Shown here piece by piece: positions 11,281-19,422 of a stretch of DNA of 64,000 nucleotides. The position numbers and the translations under genes are program-made. The DNA comes from Prauserella alba. GTDB taxonomy: Bacteria > Actinomycetota > Actinomycetes > Mycobacteriales > Pseudonocardiaceae. The stretch spans positions 248,001 to 312,000 of the forward strand of contig NZ_JAMTCH010000004.1 in assembly GCF_024171735.1 (NCBI RefSeq), in the 5' to 3' direction. Every line of letters starts with the position of its first letter. Position 1 is the first letter of the stretch. The notes beneath the pieces are model-generated. The model made no database searches. It was not told the origin of the DNA and worked only from the letters and a program-made list of their open reading frames with translations.

Positions 11281-12057
11281 CTACTCGGCCGCTGCGGCCG
11301 CGCCGAGGTGGTCGCGGATGTGGCGGGTGGCCTTGGCGAACTCGGGTTCGGCCATCGTCGGGCCGTAGTCCCGCTCCACGGGAAGGTTCACGTCGACGAC
11401 ACCCGCGACCGTGCCCGGCCTTGCCGAGATCATCACGACCTGATCGGACAGGTAGACCGCCTCCGCGATCGAGTGCGTCACGAGCAGGACGGTCGTGCCC
11501 GTCTCCTGCCAGATGCGGCGCAGCTCGACGTTCATCTGCTCGCGGGTGAGGGCGTCGAGCGCGCCGAACGGCTCGTCCATCAGCAGCACCGGCGGACGGT
11601 GCAGCAACGCCCGGCACAGCGCGACGCGCTGCTGCATGCCGCCGGACAGCTCGTGCGGAAGCGCGTCCTCGAAGCCCGACAGCCCGGTCATCTCGATCAG
11701 CTCGTCGGCGCGGGCGGCCGCCTCCTTCGCAGGCATCTTCCGCATCTCCGCCTGCAGCAGGATGTTCTTGCGGGCCGAACGCCACTCGAGCAGCGCCGCC
11801 TTCTGGAAGACGTAGCCGATGTCCTTGCGCGGTCCGTTCACCGGTTCGCCGAACAGCCGCACGTCGCCCGTCGACGCCGGTAGCAACCCCGATGACAGCT
11901 TGAGCAGTGTCGACTTGCCGCATCCCGACGGCCCGACGATGGAGACGAACTCTCCCGGTTCCACGCGCATCGTCACGTCGGTCAACGCCGTCACGTCGCG
12001 CTTCTTACTGCGGAACCGCACCGTCACGTCGTCGATTTCGACCGCGTAGCCAGCCAT
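11281..12057 (-). CDS. ABC transporter ATP-binding protein (NMT1/SsuB/TauB type)
   Basis: 258 aa. Walker A GPSGCGKST (about 41-49), Q-loop in YVFQKAALLEW, signature LSGGMQQR, Walker B VLLMDEPFGALD, switch His in VTHS. It resembles SsuB/TauB/ThiZ ATPases that pair with NMT1-type binding proteins. It is the third gene of the leftward operon, 95 nt after the binding-protein gene; that gap holds a strong hairpin. Confidence 0.92.
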   Translation of the reverse strand: MAGYAVEIDDVTVRFRSKKRDVTALTDVTMRVEPGEFVSIVGPSGCGKSTLLKLSSGLLPASTGDVRLFGEPVNGPRKDIGYVFQKAALLEWRSARKNILLQAEMRKMPAKEAAARADELIEMTGLSGFEDALPHELSGGMQQRVALCRALLHRPPVLLMDEPFGALDALTREQMNVELRRIWQETGTTVLLVTHSIAEAVYLSDQVVMISARPGTVAGVVDVNLPVERDYGPTMAEPEFAKATRHIRDHLGAAAAAE

Positions 12058-12105
12058 GTGCCTTCCCCACTCCTCGGGCCTGTTCTCGGGTGGCGGTTGT
12101 ACGGG

Positions 12106-12150
12106 GCGATGCGTGGCGGCCGCGCCGGGTGCGCGCCCGCCACGCGTCGC
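12106..12150 (-). terminator. intercistronic 14-bp stem-loop between binding protein and ATPase genes
   Basis: Arms 12106-12119 and 12137-12150 pair over 14 bp with one wobble, 2 nt after the binding-protein stop. It probably attenuates readthrough or protects the upstream mRNA so that more binding protein than ATPase is made. Confidence 0.65.
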
Positions 12151-12152
12151 CG

Positions 12153-13175
12153 TTACTCCTGGGCGGCGAGGTCGCGCTCCCAGTACTCACCGGGCTCGCC
12201 TGCCTCCTCGATGACACCCGCGTCGGAGAAGATGCCGATGGTCTTCTTCCAGTCCTCCGGCGTGTTGACACCGGGACGCTCACCCTCGGTGGCATCGGTG
12301 TGCAGCAGTTCGAGCGTCTCGCCGAACTGCTCGGTCAGTACTTCCTTCGACGGCAGCTGTTCCGAGGCACCTTCCATCGCGTCGACCGCAGCCTGGCGGT
12401 CCTGTCCCGCCTGTTCCCACGCCTCGGTGGTCGCGGCCACCATGCGCTGGGCGAGGTCACCGCGATCGTCGAGCACCTCCTGCGCGGTGAGCAGGCCGTT
12501 GCTGTAGAAGTTCAGCCCGTGTTCCGCCCACCGCAGGTACGACACGTCCTTGCCCGACTTCTCCTGCATCGTCGGTCCCTGGTCGGTCGCGTAGCCGAGC
12601 AACGCGTCGGTCTGGTCCTGCATGACCGCGGCCATCTTCCCCGCGGCGTCGGTGTTCTGCACCTGGACGTCCTGTTCGGACAGTCCGTTGGCTTCGAGGA
12701 ACAGCGGGAACACGTTCGTCAGCGCGTCGCCTGCCGTGCTGGCGACCGTCTTGCCCTTGAGATCGTCTGGCGAGGAGATGCCCTCCTCCGAGAAGAACTG
12801 CACGGACGAGGGCGTCGTCTGCAGGTAGACGCCGATGCTCTTGACGTCGAGTCCCTGTGACACGCCCGCCAGCAGCGCGGGTGTGTCGGCCCAGCCGAAG
12901 TCGGTCTGCCCCGCCGCGGTCGCCTGCACGGTCTTCTGCGACCCCTGGCCCGCGCGGATGTCCAGCGAGATCCCGTGTTCCTCGTAGATCCCCTGCTGTT
13001 TGCCGTAGTAGAACGGCGCGTGTTCGCCGTACGGGTACCAGTTGAGGGTGAGGGTGACCTTGTCCAGCTCCTCCCCCGCGGAGTTGGTGACCGTCTCGCC
13101 TTCCGATCCGCCGCAGCCTGCGGCCAGCAGCAGGGCTGTGGCGGCGGTGCCTGCGGTGAGTGCACGTAGCTTCAT
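12153..13175 (-). CDS. ABC transporter substrate-binding lipoprotein, NMT1/THI5-like
   Basis: 340 aa. It begins MKLRALTAGTAATALL followed by lipobox LAAGC, so it is a membrane-anchored lipoprotein. The mature part has the NMT1/THI5 pattern: LTLNWYPYGEHAPFYYGKQQ, then a DFGWADTPALLAG ligand loop. Such proteins bind thiamine pyrimidine precursors, sulfonates, riboflavin or aromatics. Here the neighbours are sugar enzymes, so the ligand is open. The start is ATG 13175 after a GGAGAG SD; the frame is open further upstream but not supported. Confidence 0.9.
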   Translation of the reverse strand: MKLRALTAGTAATALLLAAGCGGSEGETVTNSAGEELDKVTLTLNWYPYGEHAPFYYGKQQGIYEEHGISLDIRAGQGSQKTVQATAAGQTDFGWADTPALLAGVSQGLDVKSIGVYLQTTPSSVQFFSEEGISSPDDLKGKTVASTAGDALTNVFPLFLEANGLSEQDVQVQNTDAAGKMAAVMQDQTDALLGYATDQGPTMQEKSGKDVSYLRWAEHGLNFYSNGLLTAQEVLDDRGDLAQRMVAATTEAWEQAGQDRQAAVDAMEGASEQLPSKEVLTEQFGETLELLHTDATEGERPGVNTPEDWKKTIGIFSDAGVIEEAGEPGEYWERDLAAQE

Positions 13176-13213
13176 TGCTCTCCTTCGACTCACTGGGCTC
13201 TCGTGGATAGGGA

Positions 13214-14095
13214 TCAGATGGTGGTGCTCGCGCCCTCGTCGCGGCGGCTGGCGTGCCAGGGCAGCAGGAGCTGCTCGAGCCATTCCACGATCACGAACAG
13301 CAGCACGCCGAGCAGCGACATGATCAACAGGCCGGCGAACAGCACCGGGGTGTCGAGGTTGCCGTTGGCCTGCAGGATCACGAATCCGAGGCCGGCGTTG
13401 GCACCGACGAACTCGCCGACGACGGCACCCGTGACGGCCATCGTCGCGGCCACCTTCAGGCCCGAGAACAGGTGCGGCAGCGACGCCGGGAACCGGATCT
13501 TCCAGAACGTCTGCCCCGACTTCGCGCCCATCGTCGAGGACAGCTGGAGCATCTCCGGGTCCACGGATTTCAGTCCCGTGACCATGGAGATGACGACGGG
13601 GAAGAACGCCATCAGCACGGCGACCAGGATCTTCGGCCCGAGGCCGAAGCCGAGCCACACGACGAACAGCGGCGCGATGGCGATCTTCGGGATGACCTGC
13701 GCGAACAGCAGCAGCGGGTACAGCGTCTTCTCCAGCGTCGACGACTGCACCATGGCCACGGCAGCGACCACACCGACCGCGATGGCGATGACGAATCCGA
13801 GGACGGTCTCGTACGTCGTGGTCCAGGTGTGTTCCCAGAAGTACTCGGGCCGCTGCGCGATGGCGTCGAACGTGTCCCCTGGCGAGGGCACCAGGTAGGG
13901 CTCGACGAGCTCGGCCGCCGTGACGCCCCACCAGGCCACGAACAGGGCCGCGAGCAGCGCGAACGGCCGCCACGAACGTTCCAGGAAACCGCCCAGTCGC
14001 TGCCCGAGTCCGGGACGGCTGCGTTCGGCGACGCCGGAGGCTTCGCCCGCTCGCTCCCGCTGCCCGGCCCGCGCGGACTGTGTGTGCGTGACCAT
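13214..14095 (-). CDS. ABC transporter permease (SsuC/TauC/ThiX type)
   Basis: 293 aa. About six hydrophobic segments follow a charged N-terminal tail of about 35 residues. The EAA loop (LQLSSTMGAKSGQTFWKIRFPAS) contacts the ATPase. The start is ATG 14095, with GGAGGG 4-9 nt upstream; longer in-frame starts would run over the operators. It is the first gene of the leftward operon and diverges from lacI. Confidence 0.92.
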   Translation of the reverse strand: MVTHTQSARAGQRERAGEASGVAERSRPGLGQRLGGFLERSWRPFALLAALFVAWWGVTAAELVEPYLVPSPGDTFDAIAQRPEYFWEHTWTTTYETVLGFVIAIAVGVVAAVAMVQSSTLEKTLYPLLLFAQVIPKIAIAPLFVVWLGFGLGPKILVAVLMAFFPVVISMVTGLKSVDPEMLQLSSTMGAKSGQTFWKIRFPASLPHLFSGLKVAATMAVTGAVVGEFVGANAGLGFVILQANGNLDTPVLFAGLLIMSLLGVLLFVIVEWLEQLLLPWHASRRDEGASTTI

Positions 14096-14160
14096 GACCC
14101 TCCGTTCACCGTCGAACGTGTCGCCACCAAGAACCTGATCGAGACCCGGCACACGTTGTG

Positions 14161-14187
14161 TGAATGCGCTTTCTGAATGCGCTTTCA
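14161..14187. promoter_or_regulatory. paired overlapping LacI-type operators in the divergent promoter
   Basis: Two 14-bp near-palindromes, TGAATGCGCTTTCT (14161-14174) and TGAATGCGCTTTCA (14174-14187), overlap by one base and are 13 bp apart. They are 66 nt from the permease start and 113 nt from the lacI start. The core fits the LacI/GalR-family consensus, so LacI probably represses both operons. Confidence 0.8.
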
Positions 14188-14299
14188 CGCTAGGATGTGG
14201 ACAGCGTATGCAGACCGGACAGAACCGGTCAAGCGTCGGGCGCCGAACCGAGGGGCCTACCCTGGCCGGTGCTCATCGGACGAGCTGGGAGAGTCGCGA

Positions 14300-15337
14300 A
14301 TGGACGATCGGCCGCACGTCACGCTCGAAGACGTCGCGCGGGAGGCACAGGTCTCCCTCGCCACGGCCTCGCGCGCACTGAACGGAACCACAAAAGTACG
14401 CTCCGACCTGCGGGAACGTGTGCTGGCAGCAGCCAACCAGCTCGCCTACACGCCCAACGCACACGCGCAGGCGCTTGCGGGCGGCGCGCACCGCACGGTC
14501 GGCGTCATCTGTCACGACGTCAGCGACCCGTACTTCGCGGGCATCTCGCGGGGGGTGATGCGCGCGGCCGACGAGGCGGGCCTGCTCGTGATGCTGGCGA
14601 GTACCTTCCGCGATCCCCAGAAGGAGATCGCCTACATCTCGATGCTCCGCGCCCAGCGGGCCTCGGCGATCCTGCTGGTCGGCTCGGGTTTCGAGGACCG
14701 GGAATGGGAGCGCGCGCTCGCGGCCGAGATCGAGCCGTACCAGCGCGGCGGTGGCCAGGTCGCGGTGGTCAGCAGGCATCGCACGCTGCGTGTCGACAGT
14801 GTGCAGCCCGAGAACCGGGACGGCGCCGCGGAGCTCGCCCGCACGCTCACCGCGCAGGGACACCGCCGCTTCGCCGTACTGGCCGGCCCGCGGGCACTGA
14901 CCACGGTCGTCGACCGGCTTCGCGGCTTCCGCGACGGCCTCACGGAGGCTGGTGTCGAGCTGGCCGAGAGCCACATCGTCGAAGCGGCGTTCACCCGCGA
15001 CGGCGGGTACGCCGCGATGTCCGAGCTGCTGGCGCGCGGGCTCGACGCCACCTGTGTGTTCGCGGTGACCGACGTGATGGCCATGGGCGCGCTCGCGGCG
15101 CTGCGGGAATCGGGCAGGTCCGTGCCCGAGGACGTCTCGCTCGCCGGCTTCGACGACATCCCCGTGGTCCGCGACCTGGCTCCCCCGCTGACGACGGTGG
15201 CGCTGCCCCTCGAGGAGCTGGGCGAGAAGGTCATGGAGCTGGCCGTGCGTGACAACCGCGGCAAGCGCAGCCGCATTCTCCGCATGCCGGGAACCGTCGT
15301 CGTCCGCGAGAGCACCATCCCGCCTGCCGGCAGCTGA
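14300..15337 (+). CDS. LacI/GalR-family transcriptional regulator
   Basis: 345 aa. N-terminal HTH (VTLEDVAREAQVSLATASRALNG, hinge LAYTPNAHAQALAGG) plus a periplasmic-binding-protein-like effector domain from about residue 60. The ATG at 14300 has GGGAGAG 7 nt upstream; the in-frame extension to 14177 would read through the operators and lacks a domain. Operators at 14161-14187 and 15379-15405 flank the gene, so it should control itself, the transport operon and the DUF993 operon. The effector is presumably the imported compound or its first product. Confidence 0.92.
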   Translation: MDDRPHVTLEDVAREAQVSLATASRALNGTTKVRSDLRERVLAAANQLAYTPNAHAQALAGGAHRTVGVICHDVSDPYFAGISRGVMRAADEAGLLVMLASTFRDPQKEIAYISMLRAQRASAILLVGSGFEDREWERALAAEIEPYQRGGGQVAVVSRHRTLRVDSVQPENRDGAAELARTLTAQGHRRFAVLAGPRALTTVVDRLRGFRDGLTEAGVELAESHIVEAAFTRDGGYAAMSELLARGLDATCVFAVTDVMAMGALAALRESGRSVPEDVSLAGFDDIPVVRDLAPPLTTVALPLEELGEKVMELAVRDNRGKRSRILRMPGTVVVRESTIPPAGS

Positions 15338-15378
15338 CGCGGCGCCTTGTCGCGTGCGGCGACGGCGTCTAAGGTGTG

Positions 15379-15405
15379 TGAAAACGCTTTCTACAAGCGC
15401 TTTCA
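15379..15405. promoter_or_regulatory. second paired LacI-type operator, before the DUF993 operon
   Basis: TGAAAACGCTTTCT (15379-15392) and TACAAGCGCTTTCA (15392-15405) have the same 13-bp offset as the first site. They lie 140 nt upstream of the DUF993 start. Confidence 0.8.
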
Positions 15406-15544
15406 GCGCACGTCGCAGGGGTGGGCACGTGCCGCGAGGGCAGGCCCGGCCTGCCGTGGCCCACCGTTGTCACCCGCCGGGTGCCCGAGTCCGGAGTCGT
15501 CCGCACCGAACCCGTGGCCGACGTCCGGCCACAAAGGAGTGATC

Positions 15545-16714
15545 ATGAGCTCGTTGCTGCTTCCGTCGCGCGACCGCACGCTCGAACAGTGGTCCCCGAC
15601 CGGAACGCCGATCCGCCCACCGGCCGCGGCACCGGCGAAACCGCCGACCTCGCGCACGGCCTACGCTGCCGCGCACGTGGTGGCCGACGCAGCCTGCCCC
15701 GCCGACCCGGCACACGTCGTCGAACTCGACTGGGAGGCGACACTCGCCTTCCGTGAACACCTGTGGTCGTGCGGCCTCGGGGTGGCCGAGGCCATGGACA
15801 CCGCACAGCGTGGCATGGGCCTGGACTGGGCGGCGACGCAGGAACTCATCCGCCGCACCGGCGCGGCGGCCCGCGCCGGAAGCCGGCCGTGGGTCGCGGG
15901 CGTCGGCACCGACCAGCTCCCTGCCGGCCCCGCCACGATCGACGACGTCGTCGGAGCGTGGCGGGAGCAGCTCGATCTGGTAGCAGGCGAGGGAGCCGTA
16001 CCGGTGGTCATGGCGAGCCGTGCCCTCGCCGCCGCCGCCGGCGGTCCCGAGCTCTACCGCGACGCCTACGGCAAGCTCCTGTCCGCCGCGGACGGGCCGG
16101 TCCTGCTGCACTGGCTGGGTGAGCCGTTCGACCCGGCGCTGGCGGGTTACTGGGGCCACTCGGACGTACGCGCGGCCGCCCGCGAGCTCGCCGGGCTCTG
16201 CGCAGAACATGCCTCGACCGTCGCCGGGGTGAAGGTGTCGGTGCTCGATGCCGACGTCGAGCGGGAGTTCCGGCGCGCACTGCCGGAGGGAGTCGCGTGC
16301 TACACGGGCGACGACTTCAACTACCCGGAACTCATCGCGGGCGACGAGCACGGGCACAGCGAGGCACTGCTCGGGATCTTCGACCCGATCGCGCCGGTGG
16401 CAGGCGCGGCGCTCACCGCGCTCGACGACGGCGACCACGCCCGTTTCCACGGGCTGCTGGCGCCGACCGTGCCGCTCTCCCGCGAGATCTTCCGGGCTCC
16501 GACGCCGTACTACAAGGTGGGGGTGGTCTTCCTGGCGTACCTGAACGGCCATCAGGATCACTTCCGCATGGTCGGCGGGCTCGAGTCGGCGCGGTCGATC
16601 ACCCATCTCGCGGACGTGCTGCGGCTCGCCGATCGCGCCGGGCTGCTGGCCGACCCCGAGCTTGCCGTCTCCCGGATGCGCTCGCTGCTCGACACCGCGG
16701 GGGTGCGCTGGTGA
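15545..16714 (+). CDS. DUF993 family protein (DapA/aldolase-like TIM barrel)
   Basis: 389 aa. Recognised as the DUF993 group, annotated as dihydrodipicolinate synthase/N-acetylneuraminate lyase-like. Visible: PWVAGVGTDQL, GPVLLHWLGEPFDP, and AGVKVSVLDAD with a lysine at the place expected for a Schiff-base aldolase. The last is inference. ATG 15545 has AAAGGAG 7 nt upstream. It is the first gene of a two-gene operon behind a paired LacI operator; the next gene overlaps by 4 nt. A carbon-carbon cleavage step in sugar or sugar-acid breakdown is a plausible role; no reaction is known to me. Confidence 0.82.
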   Translation: MSSLLLPSRDRTLEQWSPTGTPIRPPAAAPAKPPTSRTAYAAAHVVADAACPADPAHVVELDWEATLAFREHLWSCGLGVAEAMDTAQRGMGLDWAATQELIRRTGAAARAGSRPWVAGVGTDQLPAGPATIDDVVGAWREQLDLVAGEGAVPVVMASRALAAAAGGPELYRDAYGKLLSAADGPVLLHWLGEPFDPALAGYWGHSDVRAAARELAGLCAEHASTVAGVKVSVLDADVEREFRRALPEGVACYTGDDFNYPELIAGDEHGHSEALLGIFDPIAPVAGAALTALDDGDHARFHGLLAPTVPLSREIFRAPTPYYKVGVVFLAYLNGHQDHFRMVGGLESARSITHLADVLRLADRAGLLADPELAVSRMRSLLDTAGVRW

Positions 16715-17526
16715 ACCGTCTCAGCCTGAATCAGATCACCACGAAGCGTTGGTCCCTGCCCGAGGCCGTGCGCGGTTGCGCGGATCAGGGCGTCGAGTGG
16801 ATCGGCCTGTGGCGGGACAAGATCGCCGAGGTCGGCGCCGCCGAGACGGCGCGGTTGCTTGCCGAGCACGGCGTACGCGCCTCATCGGTGTGCCGCGGCG
16901 GCTTTCTCACCGGCGTGACACCTGAGGGCGACTCGGCCGACGGGGTCGCCATGACCAGGGAGGCGATCGACGAGACCGCCACGGTCGGTGCGGATGTGCT
17001 GGTGCTCGTCGTCGGCGGGATCGCGGACGGGGACCTGGCGGCGTCCCGGCAGCGCGTCGCCGATGCGGTCGGCGAACTCGCCCCGTACGCCCGGGAGCGC
17101 GGGGTACGGCTCGCGCTCGAGCCACTGCATCCCATGCAGTGCGCCGAACGGTCCGTGCTGTCGACGCTCGACCAGGCGCTGGAGATCGCCCAGGAGCACC
17201 CGGCCGGTGCGGTCGGCGTGATCGTCGACGAGTTCCACGTGTGGTGGGACCCGCGGATCGAGGAGTCGATCGCGAAGGCCGCAGGACGGATCGCCGGCTT
17301 TCACGTCTGCGACCAGCAGGTGCCGATCACCGACGGGCTGATGGCACGCTCGCTGCCCGGCACCGGGCCGGTCGACCACCGCTGGTTGCGATCCTGTGTC
17401 GAATCGGCGGGCTACGACGGGCCCATCGAGGTCGAGGTGTTCGATGCCGACCTGTGGCAGCAGCCGGGCGACGAGGTGCTGCGGCAGGTGATCAGCGCCT
17501 ACGAGGAGCACGTGGCACCCCGGTGA
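16711..17526 (+). CDS. sugar phosphate isomerase/epimerase (AP endonuclease family 2 TIM barrel)
   Basis: 271 aa. The start GTG overlaps the DUF993 stop (GTGA), indicating translational coupling. Metal-ligand motifs of the xylose isomerase-like barrel are visible: LALEPLHP (Glu), VIVDEFHVWWD (Asp/His) and IEVEVFD (Glu). Relatives isomerise or epimerise ketoses, inosose and 3-keto-sugars. Together with the Gfo/Idh dehydrogenase it suggests a keto-sugar route. A stem-loop or operator follows 11 nt after the stop. Confidence 0.88.
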   Translation: MNRLSLNQITTKRWSLPEAVRGCADQGVEWIGLWRDKIAEVGAAETARLLAEHGVRASSVCRGGFLTGVTPEGDSADGVAMTREAIDETATVGADVLVLVVGGIADGDLAASRQRVADAVGELAPYARERGVRLALEPLHPMQCAERSVLSTLDQALEIAQEHPAGAVGVIVDEFHVWWDPRIEESIAKAAGRIAGFHVCDQQVPITDGLMARSLPGTGPVDHRWLRSCVESAGYDGPIEVEVFDADLWQQPGDEVLRQVISAYEEHVAPR

Positions 17527-17537
17527 GCCGGCCCGCG

Positions 17538-17569
17538 GCGCCGACTTCGAGTTAGGTGGAAGTCGGCGC
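17538..17569. terminator. 11-bp perfect inverted repeat between isomerase and soxR
   Basis: GCGCCGACTTC (17538-17548) pairs with GAAGTCGGCGC (17559-17569) around 10 nt. It is placed as a terminator of the isomerase operon, but its centre is 40 nt before soxR, so it could instead be the SoxR operator; both readings fit. Confidence 0.55.
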
Positions 17570-17580
17570 GCGGGTTCGGT

Positions 17581-17586
17581 TACCGT
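17581..17586 (+). promoter_or_regulatory. -10 box TACCGT of soxR (leaderless)
   Basis: TACCGT is 6 nt before the GTG start; no SD is present. Confidence 0.55.
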
Positions 17587-17592
17587 GGCGGA

Positions 17593-18060
17593 GTGACCAC
17601 CAGGCTCGCCGATCATCTCACGATCGGGCAGGTCGCTCAGCGCAGCGGCGTGCCGCACACCGCGTTGCGGTTCTACGAGGACCGCGGCCTCATCTCGTCG
17701 CAGCGTTCCAGCGGCAACCAACGACGCTACCCGCGTTCGGTCCTGCGCCGCATCGCCTTCATCCGCGCCGCGCAACGTGTCGGGCTGAGCCTCGACGAGA
17801 TCGGCTCCGCGCTCGACACGTTGCCCCACGATCACGCGCCGACGAAGGCCGACTGGGCACGACTCTCCCGGGACTGGCGCGACGAGCTCGACGCCCGTAT
17901 CGACGCCCTGCAACGCCTCCGCGACCAGCTGACGGGCTGTGTCGGCTGCGGCTGCCTGTCGCTGAAGGCCTGCGGCCTCCACAACATCGATGACCGGCTC
18001 TCGCAGTTCGGCCCCGGAGCACCGTTGCTGAAACCCGCCGGCGAGGGCGGCATCGAATAG
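17593..18060 (+). CDS. soxR: SoxR, redox-sensitive MerR-family activator with [2Fe-2S] cluster
   Basis: 155 aa. MerR HTH (TIGQVAQRSGVPHTALRFYEDRG) in the first 35 residues, dimerisation helix near 85-113, then the diagnostic cysteines C116, C119, C121 and C127 (CVGCGC, five residues, C). In actinobacteria SoxR senses redox-cycling compounds and activates a few oxidoreductases or exporters. No obvious target gene is adjacent: the downstream gene is convergent. The GTG start is leaderless by the TACCGT rule. A palindrome at 17538-17569 may be an autoregulatory site. Confidence 0.95.
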   Translation: MTTRLADHLTIGQVAQRSGVPHTALRFYEDRGLISSQRSSGNQRRYPRSVLRRIAFIRAAQRVGLSLDEIGSALDTLPHDHAPTKADWARLSRDWRDELDARIDALQRLRDQLTGCVGCGCLSLKACGLHNIDDRLSQFGPGAPLLKPAGEGGIE

Positions 18061-18079
18061 CTGCCGTGCTGGCGTCGGC

Positions 18080-18121
18080 GCATGTCCTGCGTTCAGCACC
18101 GCGTGTCCTGCGCCCGCGCCC
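18080..18121 (-). repeat. 21-bp tandem array 4 (two copies)
   Basis: Units at 18080 and 18101 (core CGTGTCCTGCG, the complement of arrays 3 and 5). They fill the convergent gap between soxR (stop 18060) and the phosphodiesterase (stop 18125). Confidence 0.85.
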
Positions 18122-18124
18122 TGA

Positions 18125-19255
18125 TCAGCTCACGTTGTCGGCCACGGCCAGCGGAACGAGCTGCTCCGCGGCGGTGAACGAACCGTGGTGTCCCGTCAGC
18201 GACGTCTCGGCGGGCTCGGCCGTCGCGCTCACGATGCCGCAGCGATCGCGGGCGGCCGCGACGACGTCGCCGATCCGCGAACGCACCCGATCGCCGACGT
18301 GCGGACCGAACCAGCCTGCCTCGACGGCCTGGTCACGCGAGGCGACCCAGGCCCGCTCGCCGAGCACTTCCCGCCAGGCCGCCAGCACGTCGTCGGCCGC
18401 GCCGGGCTCGGCGTAGACGTGGCGGGCGCGTACCTCACCGCCCAGCGCACGCACCCCCTCGCGCAGCGCGGGCATCGCGTCGACGTCGACGGTCTCCCCG
18501 ATCCGCACCATCCCGTGGTCGGCCACCACCGCCAGTACCGCACCGGAGGGCAGCCCCTCGACGACGGATTCGACGAGCCGGTCGACCTGGCGCAACTGCA
18601 TGCGCCACGCCGTCGACCCGGGCCCGTACAGATGGCCGAGTTTGTCGAGTTCGCTGTGGTAGCCGTAGACGAACGCGCGCTCCGGTCGCAGCGCCTCGGT
18701 CACCCGCATCGCGAGATCCCCCAGCGCGTGCACGCCGACGTACCGGCCGCCCCGCAGCACCGCCCTGGTCAACGGCGACCCGTCGAACTGCGCCGCCGAC
18801 ACCACGCTCGTCGCGACGCCGGCCGCGGCGGCACGCTCGAATGTCGTCGGCAGCGGCTGGACGTCCTCGGCGGCGAGCTCGTCCGACAGGTCGCGCCCAC
18901 CGGGGTGGCTGCACCAGCGCAGCGCGTTCACCACGCCCGTGCCCGGCACCTCGAAGCTGTAGCCCGCCATGCCGTGCTCCCCCGAGGGCGAGCCGGTGCC
19001 GATGGCGGCCAACCCCGCGGCCGTCGTCGCCGGGTAGCCGACCTGCAGCGGCCTGCGGCACAGCTCGAGCAGCACCGGCGCGCAGTCCGCGTGCTCGTGC
19101 AGCAGCTCCCAGCCGAGACCGTCGACGAGCAGCACGCACGACCGGGTCGCTTCCGGCAGTTCCGGCACCGAACGGGCGAAGCCCGGCACTCCCGACGCAG
19201 CCAACATCGTCGGCACGATCTGCGAGAGATGCGGATGATCCATGCCGCCCAGCAT
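18125..19255 (-). CDS. type I phosphodiesterase/nucleotide pyrophosphatase, alkaline phosphatase superfamily
   Basis: 376 aa. Metal-site motifs of the superfamily are present: VLLVDGLGWELL (first Asp), GYPATTAAGLAAIGTG (catalytic Thr), GYHSELDKLGHLYGPGS (Asp/His), VVADHGM (Asp-His) and a late GHHGS (His). No signal peptide is seen, so it is cytoplasmic. Start chosen at ATG 19255; ATG 19243 (MDHPHL) is equally possible. A terminator separates it from dhaM upstream. Substrate unknown. Confidence 0.8.
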   Translation of the reverse strand: MLGGMDHPHLSQIVPTMLAASGVPGFARSVPELPEATRSCVLLVDGLGWELLHEHADCAPVLLELCRRPLQVGYPATTAAGLAAIGTGSPSGEHGMAGYSFEVPGTGVVNALRWCSHPGGRDLSDELAAEDVQPLPTTFERAAAAGVATSVVSAAQFDGSPLTRAVLRGGRYVGVHALGDLAMRVTEALRPERAFVYGYHSELDKLGHLYGPGSTAWRMQLRQVDRLVESVVEGLPSGAVLAVVADHGMVRIGETVDVDAMPALREGVRALGGEVRARHVYAEPGAADDVLAAWREVLGERAWVASRDQAVEAGWFGPHVGDRVRSRIGDVVAAARDRCGIVSATAEPAETSLTGHHGSFTAAEQLVPLAVADNVS

Positions 19256-19358
19256 CGCCGTCACCCCGGGCTGCACGCCAGCCGATAACCGGACGCGGCC
19301 GACCACGCCGAGTGCCGGTCGTTCACGCGGTCGCCAACCGGGACAGCTGCCGGTCGGT

Positions 19359-19391
19359 CCCGGCACGCGCCCCGAGGGGGCACGTGCCGGG
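19359..19391 (-). terminator. 15-bp stem-loop 3' of dhaM
   Basis: CCCGGCACGCGCCCC pairs with GGGGCACGTGCCGGG (one G-T wobble) around a 3-nt loop, 32 nt beyond the dhaM stop. Confidence 0.75.
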
Positions 19392-19422
19392 CGCGACCTC
19401 GCAGCCTGCCGCCGGCGGCGGC

